From NCBI RefSeq assembly GCF_030409795.1, contig NZ_JAUFQN010000019.1, positions 496,001 through 560,000 of the forward strand: a DNA stretch of 64,000 nucleotides, written 5' to 3'. The notes under the pieces were generated by a model. The model was not told where the DNA came from, did no database searches, and worked only from the letters and a program-made list of their open reading frames with translations. A program made the position numbers and the translations under genes. The DNA is from Flavobacterium paronense. Its GTDB lineage: Bacteria; Bacteroidota; Bacteroidia; Flavobacteriales; Flavobacteriaceae. This document shows, piece after piece, positions 1 through 7,507 of this stretch (position 1 is the stretch's first letter; each line of letters begins with the position of its first letter).

Positions 1-729
1 TTCAACATATAAATTGATGATTTCTTGTTTGTCTGGAATTGCTGCAATTAGTTTAAATTGATTACTTCCTGTAACTTTATATAGTTTGTTAAACTCATTA
101 AAATAAGTATTGGTCTTATCATGATATACCCTATAAGTAGATATTTTATCAATTTGGCTATCCATTTTATTTTTCGAAAAATTGCATATTCCGGCACTTG
201 AAAGTATAAAAAATTCTTTGTCCCAAATCCACATGCCAACTGTAGTGATCTTATTTGTGTTTACTTTTTTTACAGTATCATTTGGCTGTATAATTTTGAT
301 GCTACCATCTTTAAAAACAAAATAAATAGTATTCTTCTCGTCTTGATAAAAATCAATTATCAAATTGGAACCGGCAATTTTTTTAACTAATTCAGAATTC
401 TTTTCATTGTATATTTTGTTTTTATAGATATAGGAAGGCTTGCCATTAAGTGTCAATAACCAGTTTCGCCCTTTAAAATCAGTTTTCATTTGAAAAACTT
501 CATTGTCGGACAAACCTCTATCAGTATTAAATAGCTCAAAGTTATGACTGTCATACTTTACAATTCCAACATCGGTGCTAATCCATAGAAAACCATTTTT
601 GTCCTGAGTGACCGAATAGGTTGTTGAGGTTGGAAACCCTTCATTAATGGAATAGTTGATAGAATAAGGATCTTGTGCCAAAATTATTTGGGAAAACACA
701 AGTGAAATAAAAAGGAAATATGGTCTCAA
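1..729 (-). CDS. Reg_prop sensor protein, N-terminal part (cut by window edge)
   Basis: Reading the minus strand from 729 gives 243 open codons running off the left edge. The protein begins with a signal peptide (about residues 1-19, ending LAQ). It then shows the two-component regulator propeller pattern: TTYSVTQDKNGFLWISTDVG, then IVKYDSHNF and GLSDNEVF. Proteins with this beta-propeller N-terminus in Bacteroidota are usually periplasmic sensors fused to a histidine kinase, often of LytS type, but that half lies outside the window. The start is inferred. The frame is closed upstream by stops and contains no early ATG, so TTG at 729-727 is the best candidate. The gene is divergent from the 924 operon, and the repeat array at 791-840 lies between them. 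Confidence 0.7.
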   Translation of the reverse strand, partial: MRPYFLFISLVFSQIILAQDPYSINYSINEGFPTSTTYSVTQDKNGFLWISTDVGIVKYDSHNFELFNTDRGLSDNEVFQMKTDFKGRNWLLTLNGKPSYIYKNKIYNEKNSELVKKIAGSNLIIDFYQDEKNTIYFVFKDGSIKIIQPNDTVKKVNTNKITTVGMWIWDKEFFILSSAGICNFSKNKMDSQIDKISTYRVYHDKTNTYFNEFNKLYKVTGSNQFKLIAAIPDKQEIINLYVE

Positions 730-790
730 ATTTTGATTTTGGATTAGTAAAAGTAAGAATAAATAAAATAGTCATTTCTAAATTGTACAT

Positions 791-840
791 CACTTATCAT
801 AATTAAAAAATCACTTATCACACCTATCAAATCACTTACT
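791..840 (+). promoter_or_regulatory. Triple direct repeat, 21-bp spacing (LytTR-like array A)
   Basis: CACTTAT begins at 791 and 812 and CACTTACT at 833, each preceded by AT. The spacing is exactly 21 bp twice. The last copy starts 91 bp before the ATG at 924. LytTR regulators bind about 9-bp direct repeats separated by 12-13 bp, which is the same period. Assignment to the regulator at 9358 is inference. Confidence 0.65.
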
Positions 841-892
841 AAAAAAGAGGTGTCGTTTAAATAGTTTTCTCGATGTCTTTTAGTTATCAGAA

Positions 893-918
893 TAACTTTG
901 ACTGTTATTATAACTTTG
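893..918 (+). promoter_or_regulatory. Two -7 boxes TAACTTTG before the 924 gene
   Basis: TAACTTTG occurs at 893-900 and again at 911-918, both perfect matches to the Bacteroidota TAnnTTTG -7 consensus. Either would start transcription too late for a translation start at 873, so the ATG at 924 is favoured. Confidence 0.55.
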
Positions 919-923
919 AAATT

Positions 924-1967
924 ATGAAAAAGACACTACTTATTATAGCATTAGGTTTTACATTTTTAACGGCAAACGCACAAGTAATATCCACTGACAA
1001 TTTTGATAATTATACTTTATTTTACCTCACACCCGATATAACAGGAACTGCTTCGCACCAAGGATATTGGTTGGGTTGGGTAACTCCAAATATTGGTTAC
1101 GATATTGATAGCTTTATATCAACTTCTTACGGAAACCCTTCGAAAGGTATTGAAATTGAGGGGTTTTCGAATCAGTATGAACCTGCAAGTAAATATCTAT
1201 GGAAAAGATATTTTCCGCAACTGTGGAATACGAGAACGTCAGGTAATAATACTGTAGAATTCCAAATTGATTATATAAGACCTACTATAGTTAGAGGAAC
1301 TGATGATATTCAAATTATGATTCTGGATTCGTCACTAAGCAAAGTTTTAGCAGGTTTTTCATTCAATGAGTTTGGGCTTATTACCGGAAGAGCCTATAGT
1401 TATTCCACATCCAATAATACCTTTGGAAATTTTTACTACAATCTCGATGATAATTTTTCTACCCAACTTCCAGTTAATATTTGGATGACATTGGTCTTGA
1501 GATTTAACAAAGATACTGGCGACATTACTTTTATCATCAAAAACCCCAATGGTTCTATATTTAGACAAAAAACAATTACCGGGTCTGGTGCTGGCTTAGA
1601 TCCTGCAGAAATAGACTTTGCTATTTTTGCAGATACTACAGGTTCCCCCAATAGACTTCGAGCTGATTTTGACAATTACAAAGTTACTGCTTTGAGTAGT
1701 GCTTTAGCCATTGATGAGGTTGCAGATGAAAGTGGATTTTCTGTTTATCCTAATCCGACAACTACTGAAATTTCGATTTCAAATAAAAACGGGAAAGGAA
1801 TTTCAAGTGTCGTTTTAACGGATATCAATGGAAGAACTGTAAAGCAAAACACTTTCGATAATTCACCTAGTATTCAGCTAAATATTGCTGATTTATCGAG
1901 TGGTGTTTATTTGATGAAAATAGTTTCACAAGAAGGAACGGCGACAAAGAAAATTATTAAAAATTAA
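924..1967 (+). CDS. T9SS-exported protein with lectin-like passenger
   Basis: A 347-residue secreted protein. The frame is open from 873, but I choose the ATG at 924. It gives a clean signal peptide (MKKTLLIIALGFTFLTANAQ), and the two -7 boxes lie between 873 and 924. The passenger (about 20-265) is rich in beta-strand patterns and aromatic residues and looks like a concanavalin/LamG-type jelly roll, which I infer from pattern only. The last 75 residues are a typical T9SS type A sorting domain (YPNPTTTEISI, then DINGRTV, then LSSGVYLMKI). It is first in a run of five same-strand genes up to 5384 and sits behind array A. The next gene starts 8 bp after its stop. Confidence 0.8.
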   Translation: MKKTLLIIALGFTFLTANAQVISTDNFDNYTLFYLTPDITGTASHQGYWLGWVTPNIGYDIDSFISTSYGNPSKGIEIEGFSNQYEPASKYLWKRYFPQLWNTRTSGNNTVEFQIDYIRPTIVRGTDDIQIMILDSSLSKVLAGFSFNEFGLITGRAYSYSTSNNTFGNFYYNLDDNFSTQLPVNIWMTLVLRFNKDTGDITFIIKNPNGSIFRQKTITGSGAGLDPAEIDFAIFADTTGSPNRLRADFDNYKVTALSSALAIDEVADESGFSVYPNPTTTEISISNKNGKGISSVVLTDINGRTVKQNTFDNSPSIQLNIADLSSGVYLMKIVSQEGTATKKIIKN

Positions 1968-1975
1968 AATCTAAA

Positions 1976-3172
1976 ATGAAAAAAATCATATTTATTCTGA
2001 TTGCTTTTTTGGTAACAAAAGCTAACGCTCAAATTCTGGTAAAGATTAATGACAAATTAATTACTGCAAATCAAACCATCTCAGCAGACGCCATAAAGAA
2101 AATGGAAGTTAGTTTAGCAAAACCTGTACTACTAAAACCCAATTCACAAGGGAAAGCCAGATTGTATGTCGAGCTTCTTGGCACTGACGATAAAGTGATA
2201 GAAGGATACACGGTCGAAAAAGAAGGCTATAACGAATACGACCAATTGCTCAAAAACACCAAAAACTCCTATGTTGTTTATCAGGAAGGTGGAGAAAACA
2301 AGACTTTTAGGTTTACGTTAAATGCACCGCCAACGCTAAAAGCAGTTTTGCAACAAGCCGGGACCAACCCGATTAATAAATTGGTCAAAGTAAAAGTATC
2401 GTTAATGTTTAGCGACAAAACTGTCGATGCTTTCGGAGAGGTACATTATGGATATCGATATGACTTAGTACCGGTTTTTCAGTTCAATATTAAGAATGAA
2501 AGTACCGATGGTTCTATTGCTTTATTAGAAATTGGTTCCACTTTTACAAGTGCTATTGCTACTCAGGTTAAATATGTAAGTCAGGAAAAGTATAAAGGTT
2601 TTTTTTATGATGAAGTAAATCCGCTGTTTACCAGTAAGGATGTAGTTAAATGTTATTTTGAAGAAGGCAAGTACTATGTCACACTTATTTTCAATACGAT
2701 TGATGTAAAAAACAAGACACAGGACGATTATCTAACGGATTTGAAAAATTCATTAGAAACTTTTTTACAATCGATAAGCAACCAATGTAATAAAAATATT
2801 TCCCGTGACTTACCACCAGTTAAATTTTCGGATTGGGATAAAGTAATGCCGTGTAGTGTAAACGATAAAATAGTGATTCCGTCATTAGATGGGAAAAAGA
2901 ATAAATCGTATTTGTCTGAAGCGATATTGAAACCTGCTGAATTGGGGCAACTAAAAGGATTAAAATTTAATTCAATTGTACTGAAACCCAATTGCGGGTT
3001 TTCTTCCGGAGAAACTTGGGGTTCTGCAAATGTATATTTCTTAAAACATCCTAAAAACAATAAACAAATACTAATGGTTTTCGCAATTAAACAAGATAAA
3101 ACAGAAACTATCGAAAACGCTAAAATAGCTGAGGATAGAATAGCGACTTTCTTATCGGCACAAAAGTTTTGA
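1976..3172 (+). CDS. Secreted protein of unknown function
   Basis: 398 residues with a signal peptide (MKKIIFILIAFLVTKANAQ). I do not recognise a family. The mature part starts with a short segment (about 20-130) predicted as beta-rich, then a region with many Lys and Asp. There are two Cys near residue 270 and 290 and one near 340. There is no T9SS sorting domain, so it probably stays in the periplasm or is attached to a membrane by other means. It starts 8 bp after the T9SS gene at 924, which suggests co-transcription and perhaps a partner role. Confidence 0.65.
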   Translation: MKKIIFILIAFLVTKANAQILVKINDKLITANQTISADAIKKMEVSLAKPVLLKPNSQGKARLYVELLGTDDKVIEGYTVEKEGYNEYDQLLKNTKNSYVVYQEGGENKTFRFTLNAPPTLKAVLQQAGTNPINKLVKVKVSLMFSDKTVDAFGEVHYGYRYDLVPVFQFNIKNESTDGSIALLEIGSTFTSAIATQVKYVSQEKYKGFFYDEVNPLFTSKDVVKCYFEEGKYYVTLIFNTIDVKNKTQDDYLTDLKNSLETFLQSISNQCNKNISRDLPPVKFSDWDKVMPCSVNDKIVIPSLDGKKNKSYLSEAILKPAELGQLKGLKFNSIVLKPNCGFSSGETWGSANVYFLKHPKNNKQILMVFAIKQDKTETIENAKIAEDRIATFLSAQKF

Positions 3173-3241
3173 TTGGCAAAAGGTCAGTAGCTGATAAGGT
3201 TAAAGCATAAAAATTAAAAAAAACAGTATCAATATAGCACT

Positions 3242-3877
3242 ATGAATTTCTTTAAAAAATTATTTTCATCCAATAAGGAAGAAACCGCAAATGAAACCAA
3301 TTCTCATATTGATAATGAGAAAATAGATATCACAAAAAATACTTCCAATAAAGAAAATGAGGTAAAAACTATTTACACCGAAGAATATTTTGCAAAAAGG
3401 TATACTGAAAACAATTTAAATGAAAATTCAGTACTTGATGGAAGCCTAAAAATGATAGAAAGCTATTTTTTAGACAACAACATTGAGCCTAAAATTAAAA
3501 GCCCAATAGAGCATCCCAATACTCTAGACCAAACGATAAGCGAAGGCTTAGGGTTTCATATGTATTGCAATTCATTTCAGTTTGAAGATAATGCTATCAT
3601 TATGTTTTTAGCTATGGCAATGAGTAATTTCTACGTGAGCCAATTAGAATTCAAATTATATAATGATAATGAACCCGAATTTCCTTTGAGAGGAATGACT
3701 TTAAAGTACAATAAAAATGGTGCAGTTTTATCATTATATCCTTATGAATATTCATTAAAAGTGCTCAACAACGAAGCAACATTTACAGAACTCTTTGATA
3801 AAATTAAGAGCCATTTAGAATCGATGCCAAATGTTGAAACGGTGCTGAAAAACTATACTGAAAATTTGGAGGAATAA
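3242..3877 (+). CDS. Cytoplasmic protein of unknown function
   Basis: 211 residues without signal peptide or membrane segment. The N-terminus is a basic stretch (MNFFKKLFSSNKEE) followed by a Glu/Asn/Lys-rich linker to about residue 50, then a compact domain with alternating hydrophobic residues. I do not recognise the family. It follows the secreted protein at 1976 after 69 bp and precedes another unknown gene by 19 bp, so it probably belongs to the same transcript. Base composition matches its neighbours. Confidence 0.6.
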   Translation: MNFFKKLFSSNKEETANETNSHIDNEKIDITKNTSNKENEVKTIYTEEYFAKRYTENNLNENSVLDGSLKMIESYFLDNNIEPKIKSPIEHPNTLDQTISEGLGFHMYCNSFQFEDNAIIMFLAMAMSNFYVSQLEFKLYNDNEPEFPLRGMTLKYNKNGAVLSLYPYEYSLKVLNNEATFTELFDKIKSHLESMPNVETVLKNYTENLEE

Positions 3878-3896
3878 TTAAGATTAAAGTCCAAAA

Positions 3897-4346
3897 ATGA
3901 AAGAACTATTAAATAAACTTTTAAACAACCCAAAAAATGCAACCCTAATACAATTTTTAAAACTTACTGAAGAAGATAATTTTAAAACTTGGGCCGAATC
4001 GTTTTCAGGGTATAATGAAGGTGGTTGTATCTTATTTGAAAATTATGGAGCTTTTATTCCCGAAGAAAATAAATTTTCATTAGGCACGCACAGTGTAATG
4101 GTAAACACGAATACAGGAGAAATTTTCGCATTTAATACAGGACGATGCTCCATTTTTTTTAAATGCGATTTTATCAAATCAGGAACAGAAAACACGAGCG
4201 ATTTAAAGACAGGATATACTTTTGATTGTATAACAGATATTACTGCATTAGGCGACAATTGGTGCTTTATGGATGAATTTGACAACCAAAAAGAAGAATT
4301 GAAATGGAGTTTTGAACTAACAAAAACCAACAACCAGCAGCTTTAA
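3897..4346 (+). CDS. Small cytoplasmic protein of unknown function
   Basis: 149 residues, no signal peptide. It is rich in aromatic residues and Cys (Cys at about 44, 84, 91, 111 and 123), with a hydrophobic C-terminal half. I do not recognise a family. Immunity-like proteins of the SMI1/KNR4 type were considered, but the usual landmark residues are not evident. It lies 19 bp after the gene at 3242 and 48 bp before a secreted protein, inside the 924-5384 operon. Confidence 0.55.
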   Translation: MKELLNKLLNNPKNATLIQFLKLTEEDNFKTWAESFSGYNEGGCILFENYGAFIPEENKFSLGTHSVMVNTNTGEIFAFNTGRCSIFFKCDFIKSGTENTSDLKTGYTFDCITDITALGDNWCFMDEFDNQKEELKWSFELTKTNNQQL

Positions 4347-4394
4347 ACCGACAAAAATCTAAATCGAAATTTTAGAACAAATAAAACTATAAAT

Positions 4395-5384
4395 ATGAAA
4401 AAACTACAATTTATTACAGCCTTATTAATGCTAATTCCTATTAGTAATGCATTTGCACAAGATTTGAATACGGTTATTACTAAAGAGAATCCCAAACACC
4501 CTGCCGACTTACCCAACGATGGAATAACGAGTCCTACACACAAAAAGTATATGGGAAAGATTGTGTTTTCTAAAAAAGAAGCTGCCCTTGAGTGGGGAAA
4601 AGAAATAGAATCGGATTTCACAAACAAGTTTACTTTAGGAGGACCTGATCCCATTTACTTGAGAGTGTATATGAACAATTCGCTTTCCAATTATATAACG
4701 CGTCTTTCCGAAAAAGATAGAAGGAGTTCAAAAGATATTACTGCAGCATATTCATTCAAACTTTATTTAGATGGGATTCCTATTCTTTATAGCAGATATG
4801 GAACCAGGAGTGCCTTTTCTTTAGAGGAAAAGCAAACTTTTACCACATTCAGAAGTAGTTTTTATAAAGATGATGGATATTCAAAAGGAACTAATGTATT
4901 CAAAAATTTTTTATCTAAAACAGAAGATAAACTTACTCCCGGAGATCACAAAATAAAAGTTGAAGTCTATCCAATGGACGATTATGACGATGTCTTTCTT
5001 GCCCCAATGGTTGCTTCAGGTGAATTTACACTAACCGTCTCCGCAAATGCATTTAATCTTAATGACGATGCTGTTTGTCTGCCAAAAGCAATGATGCAAG
5101 ACAAGAAAATAGAAGCGGGCATGCTAAAAGCTTTCAATAACTCAGAAGGCGAAGGTAAAATAGCAAGAATAGTAGAAAGTGATTGGACGATTGAGCGAAA
5201 TCAAACAACAGGTATCATTCTTAGGCATGCTATAGATGGTATAATAGCGTTTACTAAAAACGGTAAATGCAAATATCAAGTGTTTGGTTTTGCCCAAGAT
5301 TATGATGGCACCAAGTTTCAAGATAGAATATATCTTGTTAGTGTAGGATCAAGTAAGGATATAAATTGTAGTTGTCTTAAATGA
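4395..5384 (+). CDS. Secreted protein of unknown function
   Basis: 329 residues with a signal peptide (MKKLQFITALLMLIPISNAFA). The mature protein has a beta-rich middle (about 75-215) that reads like an immunoglobulin-like or C2-like sandwich (GDHKIKVEVYPMDDYDD) and a C-terminal domain (about 230-329) with GEGKIARIVESDW and a closing CSC pair. The last domain resembles short nuclear-transport-factor-like or lipoprotein-type domains seen in Bacteroidota, but I cannot name it. It is the last gene of the operon and is followed by a clear intrinsic terminator. Confidence 0.6.
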   Translation: MKKLQFITALLMLIPISNAFAQDLNTVITKENPKHPADLPNDGITSPTHKKYMGKIVFSKKEAALEWGKEIESDFTNKFTLGGPDPIYLRVYMNNSLSNYITRLSEKDRRSSKDITAAYSFKLYLDGIPILYSRYGTRSAFSLEEKQTFTTFRSSFYKDDGYSKGTNVFKNFLSKTEDKLTPGDHKIKVEVYPMDDYDDVFLAPMVASGEFTLTVSANAFNLNDDAVCLPKAMMQDKKIEAGMLKAFNNSEGEGKIARIVESDWTIERNQTTGIILRHAIDGIIAFTKNGKCKYQVFGFAQDYDGTKFQDRIYLVSVGSSKDINCSCLK

Positions 5385-5405
5385 TTTAGTAAATTATAAA
5401 GTATG

Positions 5406-5433
5406 ACGCTTCAAGAAATTGAGGCGTTTTTTT
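5406..5433 (+). terminator. Intrinsic terminator after the 924-5384 operon
   Basis: Stem ACGCTTC (5406-5412) pairs with GAGGCGT (5421-5427) with one G-U pair, around an 8-base loop, followed by a T run to 5433. Confidence 0.8.
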
Positions 5434-5450
5434 ATTCAAATTTTTAAAAT

Positions 5451-5479
5451 CACTTATGTTACATTATGTATCACTTACT
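5451..5479 (+). promoter_or_regulatory. Double direct repeat, 21-bp spacing (LytTR-like array B)
   Basis: CACTTAT begins at 5451 and CACTTACT at 5472, both preceded by AT and 21 bp apart. The words match array A. The second copy lies 71 bp before the -7 box at 5543 and 92 bp before the ATG at 5564. Confidence 0.65.
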
Positions 5480-5542
5480 AAAAAAACATCTCCAATTAAA
5501 TAATGTATTTCAATAGCTCTAATTTAAAATATGATTTTTGAG

Positions 5543-5550
5543 TAAACTTT
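5543..5550 (+). promoter_or_regulatory. Probable -7 box of the 5564 gene
   Basis: TAAACTTT followed by AAA, close to the TAnnTTTG consensus. The sequence from here to the start codon is nearly repeated before 10259 and 13848. Confidence 0.45.
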
Positions 5551-5563
5551 AAACCTACTCATT

Positions 5564-7174
5564 ATGAAAAGAATTTTACTTTTTACAACAATGCTATTTA
5601 CTTTTGGTGCTACTGCTCAATTGCGATTGGTTAAAGAAATCAACAATGTCAATAGTTCAGCTCCTGGTTCTTTTTATGAATACAACGGGAGATTATTTTT
5701 CACAGCATTAACAGGATCTTCTCGTTATGTATTTGCAACTGATGGAACAACAACTGGAACAGTAAATATTAGATTTGACGATCCTAATACTGGTGCTTTA
5801 GTTAACAATCCTGATGCTTCGGTTAATTTTTATACCTATAACTCAGAATTATTTTTTGATGCTCGCAGAGTTATTGATGATCATGCGTTTGTAACTAAAC
5901 TTATAGGAACTTCAAACGCTGCAGTTTCACTTTATGATGTGTCGAATGTAACAACGGGAACCGCTTCGGTTAATTCTAGGTTAGGATATTCTGTTGGGTT
6001 GAATAATAAATTAATTTTTAGTCCAATAATAGCGAATAATCAAACAAGTGTTGAGCCCTATGTAACCGATTTAGCTACTCCAGCAAATAGTGGATTATTA
6101 AAAAATATATTTATAGCTACAAATAGTGGTTCGTATCCAACGGAATTCACGGTTCTTGGTACCAACTGTTTTTTTAGCGCAACAGATGACAATAATGGAA
6201 GAGAACTATGGAAAACAGACGGTACCGGTACCGGAACGGTTTTATATTTAGATATGAATACAGGCGCTTCCAGCAGTGACCCAGATTTGTTTAATGTGCT
6301 AGGAAGTCAATTAACTTTTGTTGCTACACATCCAACATTAGGAAGAGAATTGTTTAAAACCAATGGCTCAGGTAGTTTAACATTAATTAAAGATATCAAT
6401 ACAACAGGAGACAGTAACCCAACGAATGTTAAAATTATTGGAACTGATTTATACTTTAGTGCTAATAACGGAACTATTGGTCAAGAGTTATGGAAGTCGA
6501 ATGGGAATAATATAGGAACTGTTTTAATAAAAGATATTAATCCATCAGGAGATAGTAATCCCTCAAATTTTACTCAAGTTGGTTCCTTAATTTTCTTTCT
6601 TGCTGACGATGGTGTTAATGGAATTGATTTATGGAAAACCGATGGGACTAATGCTGGGACTTCGTTGGTTAAAAATGTGGTAACTGGAACAAAATCTATT
6701 CAAAATTTAACTGCATACAATGGTAAATTATATTTTATCGTTTTTGATTCTAGTACTAGTTCACGTGAAATGTGGGTTAGTGATGGGACTGTTACCGGAA
6801 CACAAATGGTTTTGGCAACTACTTTTGGGCCTAGAAATCTTTATGTTTTTGGAGATGAGTTGTTTATGAGTGCAATTTTTAACAACACAGTTGGTGTTGA
6901 ATTATGTGCCTATAAAGATCCAGCCTTAAACACCATCGATTTCTCTTTAAACGAAAACACAATAAAATTGTTTCCAAATCCGTCTCAAAACTATTTCGAA
7001 TTATCTACTAAACAAACAGTTGAGAAAGTTGAGGTATATTCAGTTTTAGGTCAATTGGTAAAATCTTTCAAAGCACAAAATCAATACTCCATTTCAGATT
7101 TATCAAAAGGTTCTTATATTGTCAAAATTGCTACTCTAGAAGGAACTTCAAATAAAACATTGCTGATCGAATAA
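5564..7174 (+). CDS. T9SS-exported ELWxxDGT-repeat protein
   Basis: 536 residues. A signal peptide (about 1-18, ending GATAQ) is followed by an ELWxxDGT-repeat beta-propeller-like passenger. Units include ELWKTDGTGTGT, ELFKTNGSGS, ELWKSNGNNIGT, DLWKTDGTNAGT and EMWVSDGTVTGT. The protein closes with a T9SS type A sorting domain (LFPNPSQNYFEL, VEVYSVLGQLV, LSKGSYIVKI). The family is common on Bacteroidota surfaces and its ligand is unknown. It is a paralogue of 13848 over its whole length and of 10259 in repeat type. Array B and a -7 box precede it, and a 33-codon ORF follows 3 bp after its stop. Confidence 0.85.
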   Translation: MKRILLFTTMLFTFGATAQLRLVKEINNVNSSAPGSFYEYNGRLFFTALTGSSRYVFATDGTTTGTVNIRFDDPNTGALVNNPDASVNFYTYNSELFFDARRVIDDHAFVTKLIGTSNAAVSLYDVSNVTTGTASVNSRLGYSVGLNNKLIFSPIIANNQTSVEPYVTDLATPANSGLLKNIFIATNSGSYPTEFTVLGTNCFFSATDDNNGRELWKTDGTGTGTVLYLDMNTGASSSDPDLFNVLGSQLTFVATHPTLGRELFKTNGSGSLTLIKDINTTGDSNPTNVKIIGTDLYFSANNGTIGQELWKSNGNNIGTVLIKDINPSGDSNPSNFTQVGSLIFFLADDGVNGIDLWKTDGTNAGTSLVKNVVTGTKSIQNLTAYNGKLYFIVFDSSTSSREMWVSDGTVTGTQMVLATTFGPRNLYVFGDELFMSAIFNNTVGVELCAYKDPALNTIDFSLNENTIKLFPNPSQNYFELSTKQTVEKVEVYSVLGQLVKSFKAQNQYSISDLSKGSYIVKIATLEGTSNKTLLIE

Positions 7175-7177
7175 GAT

Positions 7178-7279
7178 ATGAAATACCTACTTTCAACAGC
7201 CGAAAAATACCGATTAGAAATTCTAATTGGAATAATATATTCTTCAATAATTGTTAGTCTGTTTTTAGTTTTAAGTTAG
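7178..7279 (+). CDS. 33-residue single-helix membrane peptide, copy 1
   Basis: ATG at 7178 lies 3 bp after the stop of the 5564 gene. The product begins MKYLLSTAEKYRLEIL and continues with about 16 hydrophobic residues ending VSLFLVLS. It is therefore a short charged N-terminus followed by one membrane helix. An almost identical ORF at 16919 sits in the same position behind another T9SS gene. The two copies differ mainly at a few hydrophobic positions, which suggests selection on the protein. Its TAG stop lies in the 5' arm of the hairpin at 7272-7304. I do not know a described family. Confidence 0.65.
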   Translation: MKYLLSTAEKYRLEILIGIIYSSIIVSLFLVLS

Positions 7280-7304
7280 AGGGTGATTTTTACCCTCTAA
7301 CTTA
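7272..7304 (+). terminator. 13-bp perfect hairpin overlapping a stop codon
   Basis: TAAGTTAGAGGGT (7272-7284) is a perfect inverted repeat of ACCCTCTAACTTA (7292-7304) with a 7-base loop. It contains the stop codon of the 7178 peptide. There is no long T tract after it, so it may be a terminator, a processing site or a 3'-end stabiliser. Confidence 0.65.
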
Positions 7305-7341
7305 TAGTATTAAAAATCTTCAATTCACAAATTTTAATTTA

Positions 7342-7390
7342 CACTTATCTTTAAAATCACTACACATATTTAGTAAAACACTACAGTTAT
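7342..7390 (+). promoter_or_regulatory. Triple direct repeat, 21-bp spacing (LytTR-like array C)
   Basis: CACTTAT at 7342, CACATAT at 7363 and CAGTTAT at 7384, each preceded by TA, at exactly 21-bp steps. The last copy is 71 bp before the -7 box at 7455. This array lies before the kinase/regulator operon itself, which suggests autoregulation. Confidence 0.6.
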
Positions 7391-7454
7391 ATATTCTCTT
7401 TTTATTGATAGGATATTTTATTGAAAATGAAATTTTTAAGGGATAATTATTCCT

Positions 7455-7462
7455 TATTTTTG
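7455..7462 (+). promoter_or_regulatory. -7 box TATTTTTG of the kinase operon
   Basis: A perfect TAnnTTTG match. The expected transcript start is about 7469, only a few bases before the ATG at 7475, which favours the ATG at 7508. Confidence 0.5.
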
Positions 7463-7507
7463 GGTTAAACAACTATGAGACAATCCTCTTTAACCCAATC
7501 TTGTAAT

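Noticed and set aside
1359..1675. Two minus-strand frames inside the 924 gene
   Set aside because: Antisense shadows; the plus-strand frame has a signal peptide and T9SS sorting domain over the same DNA.
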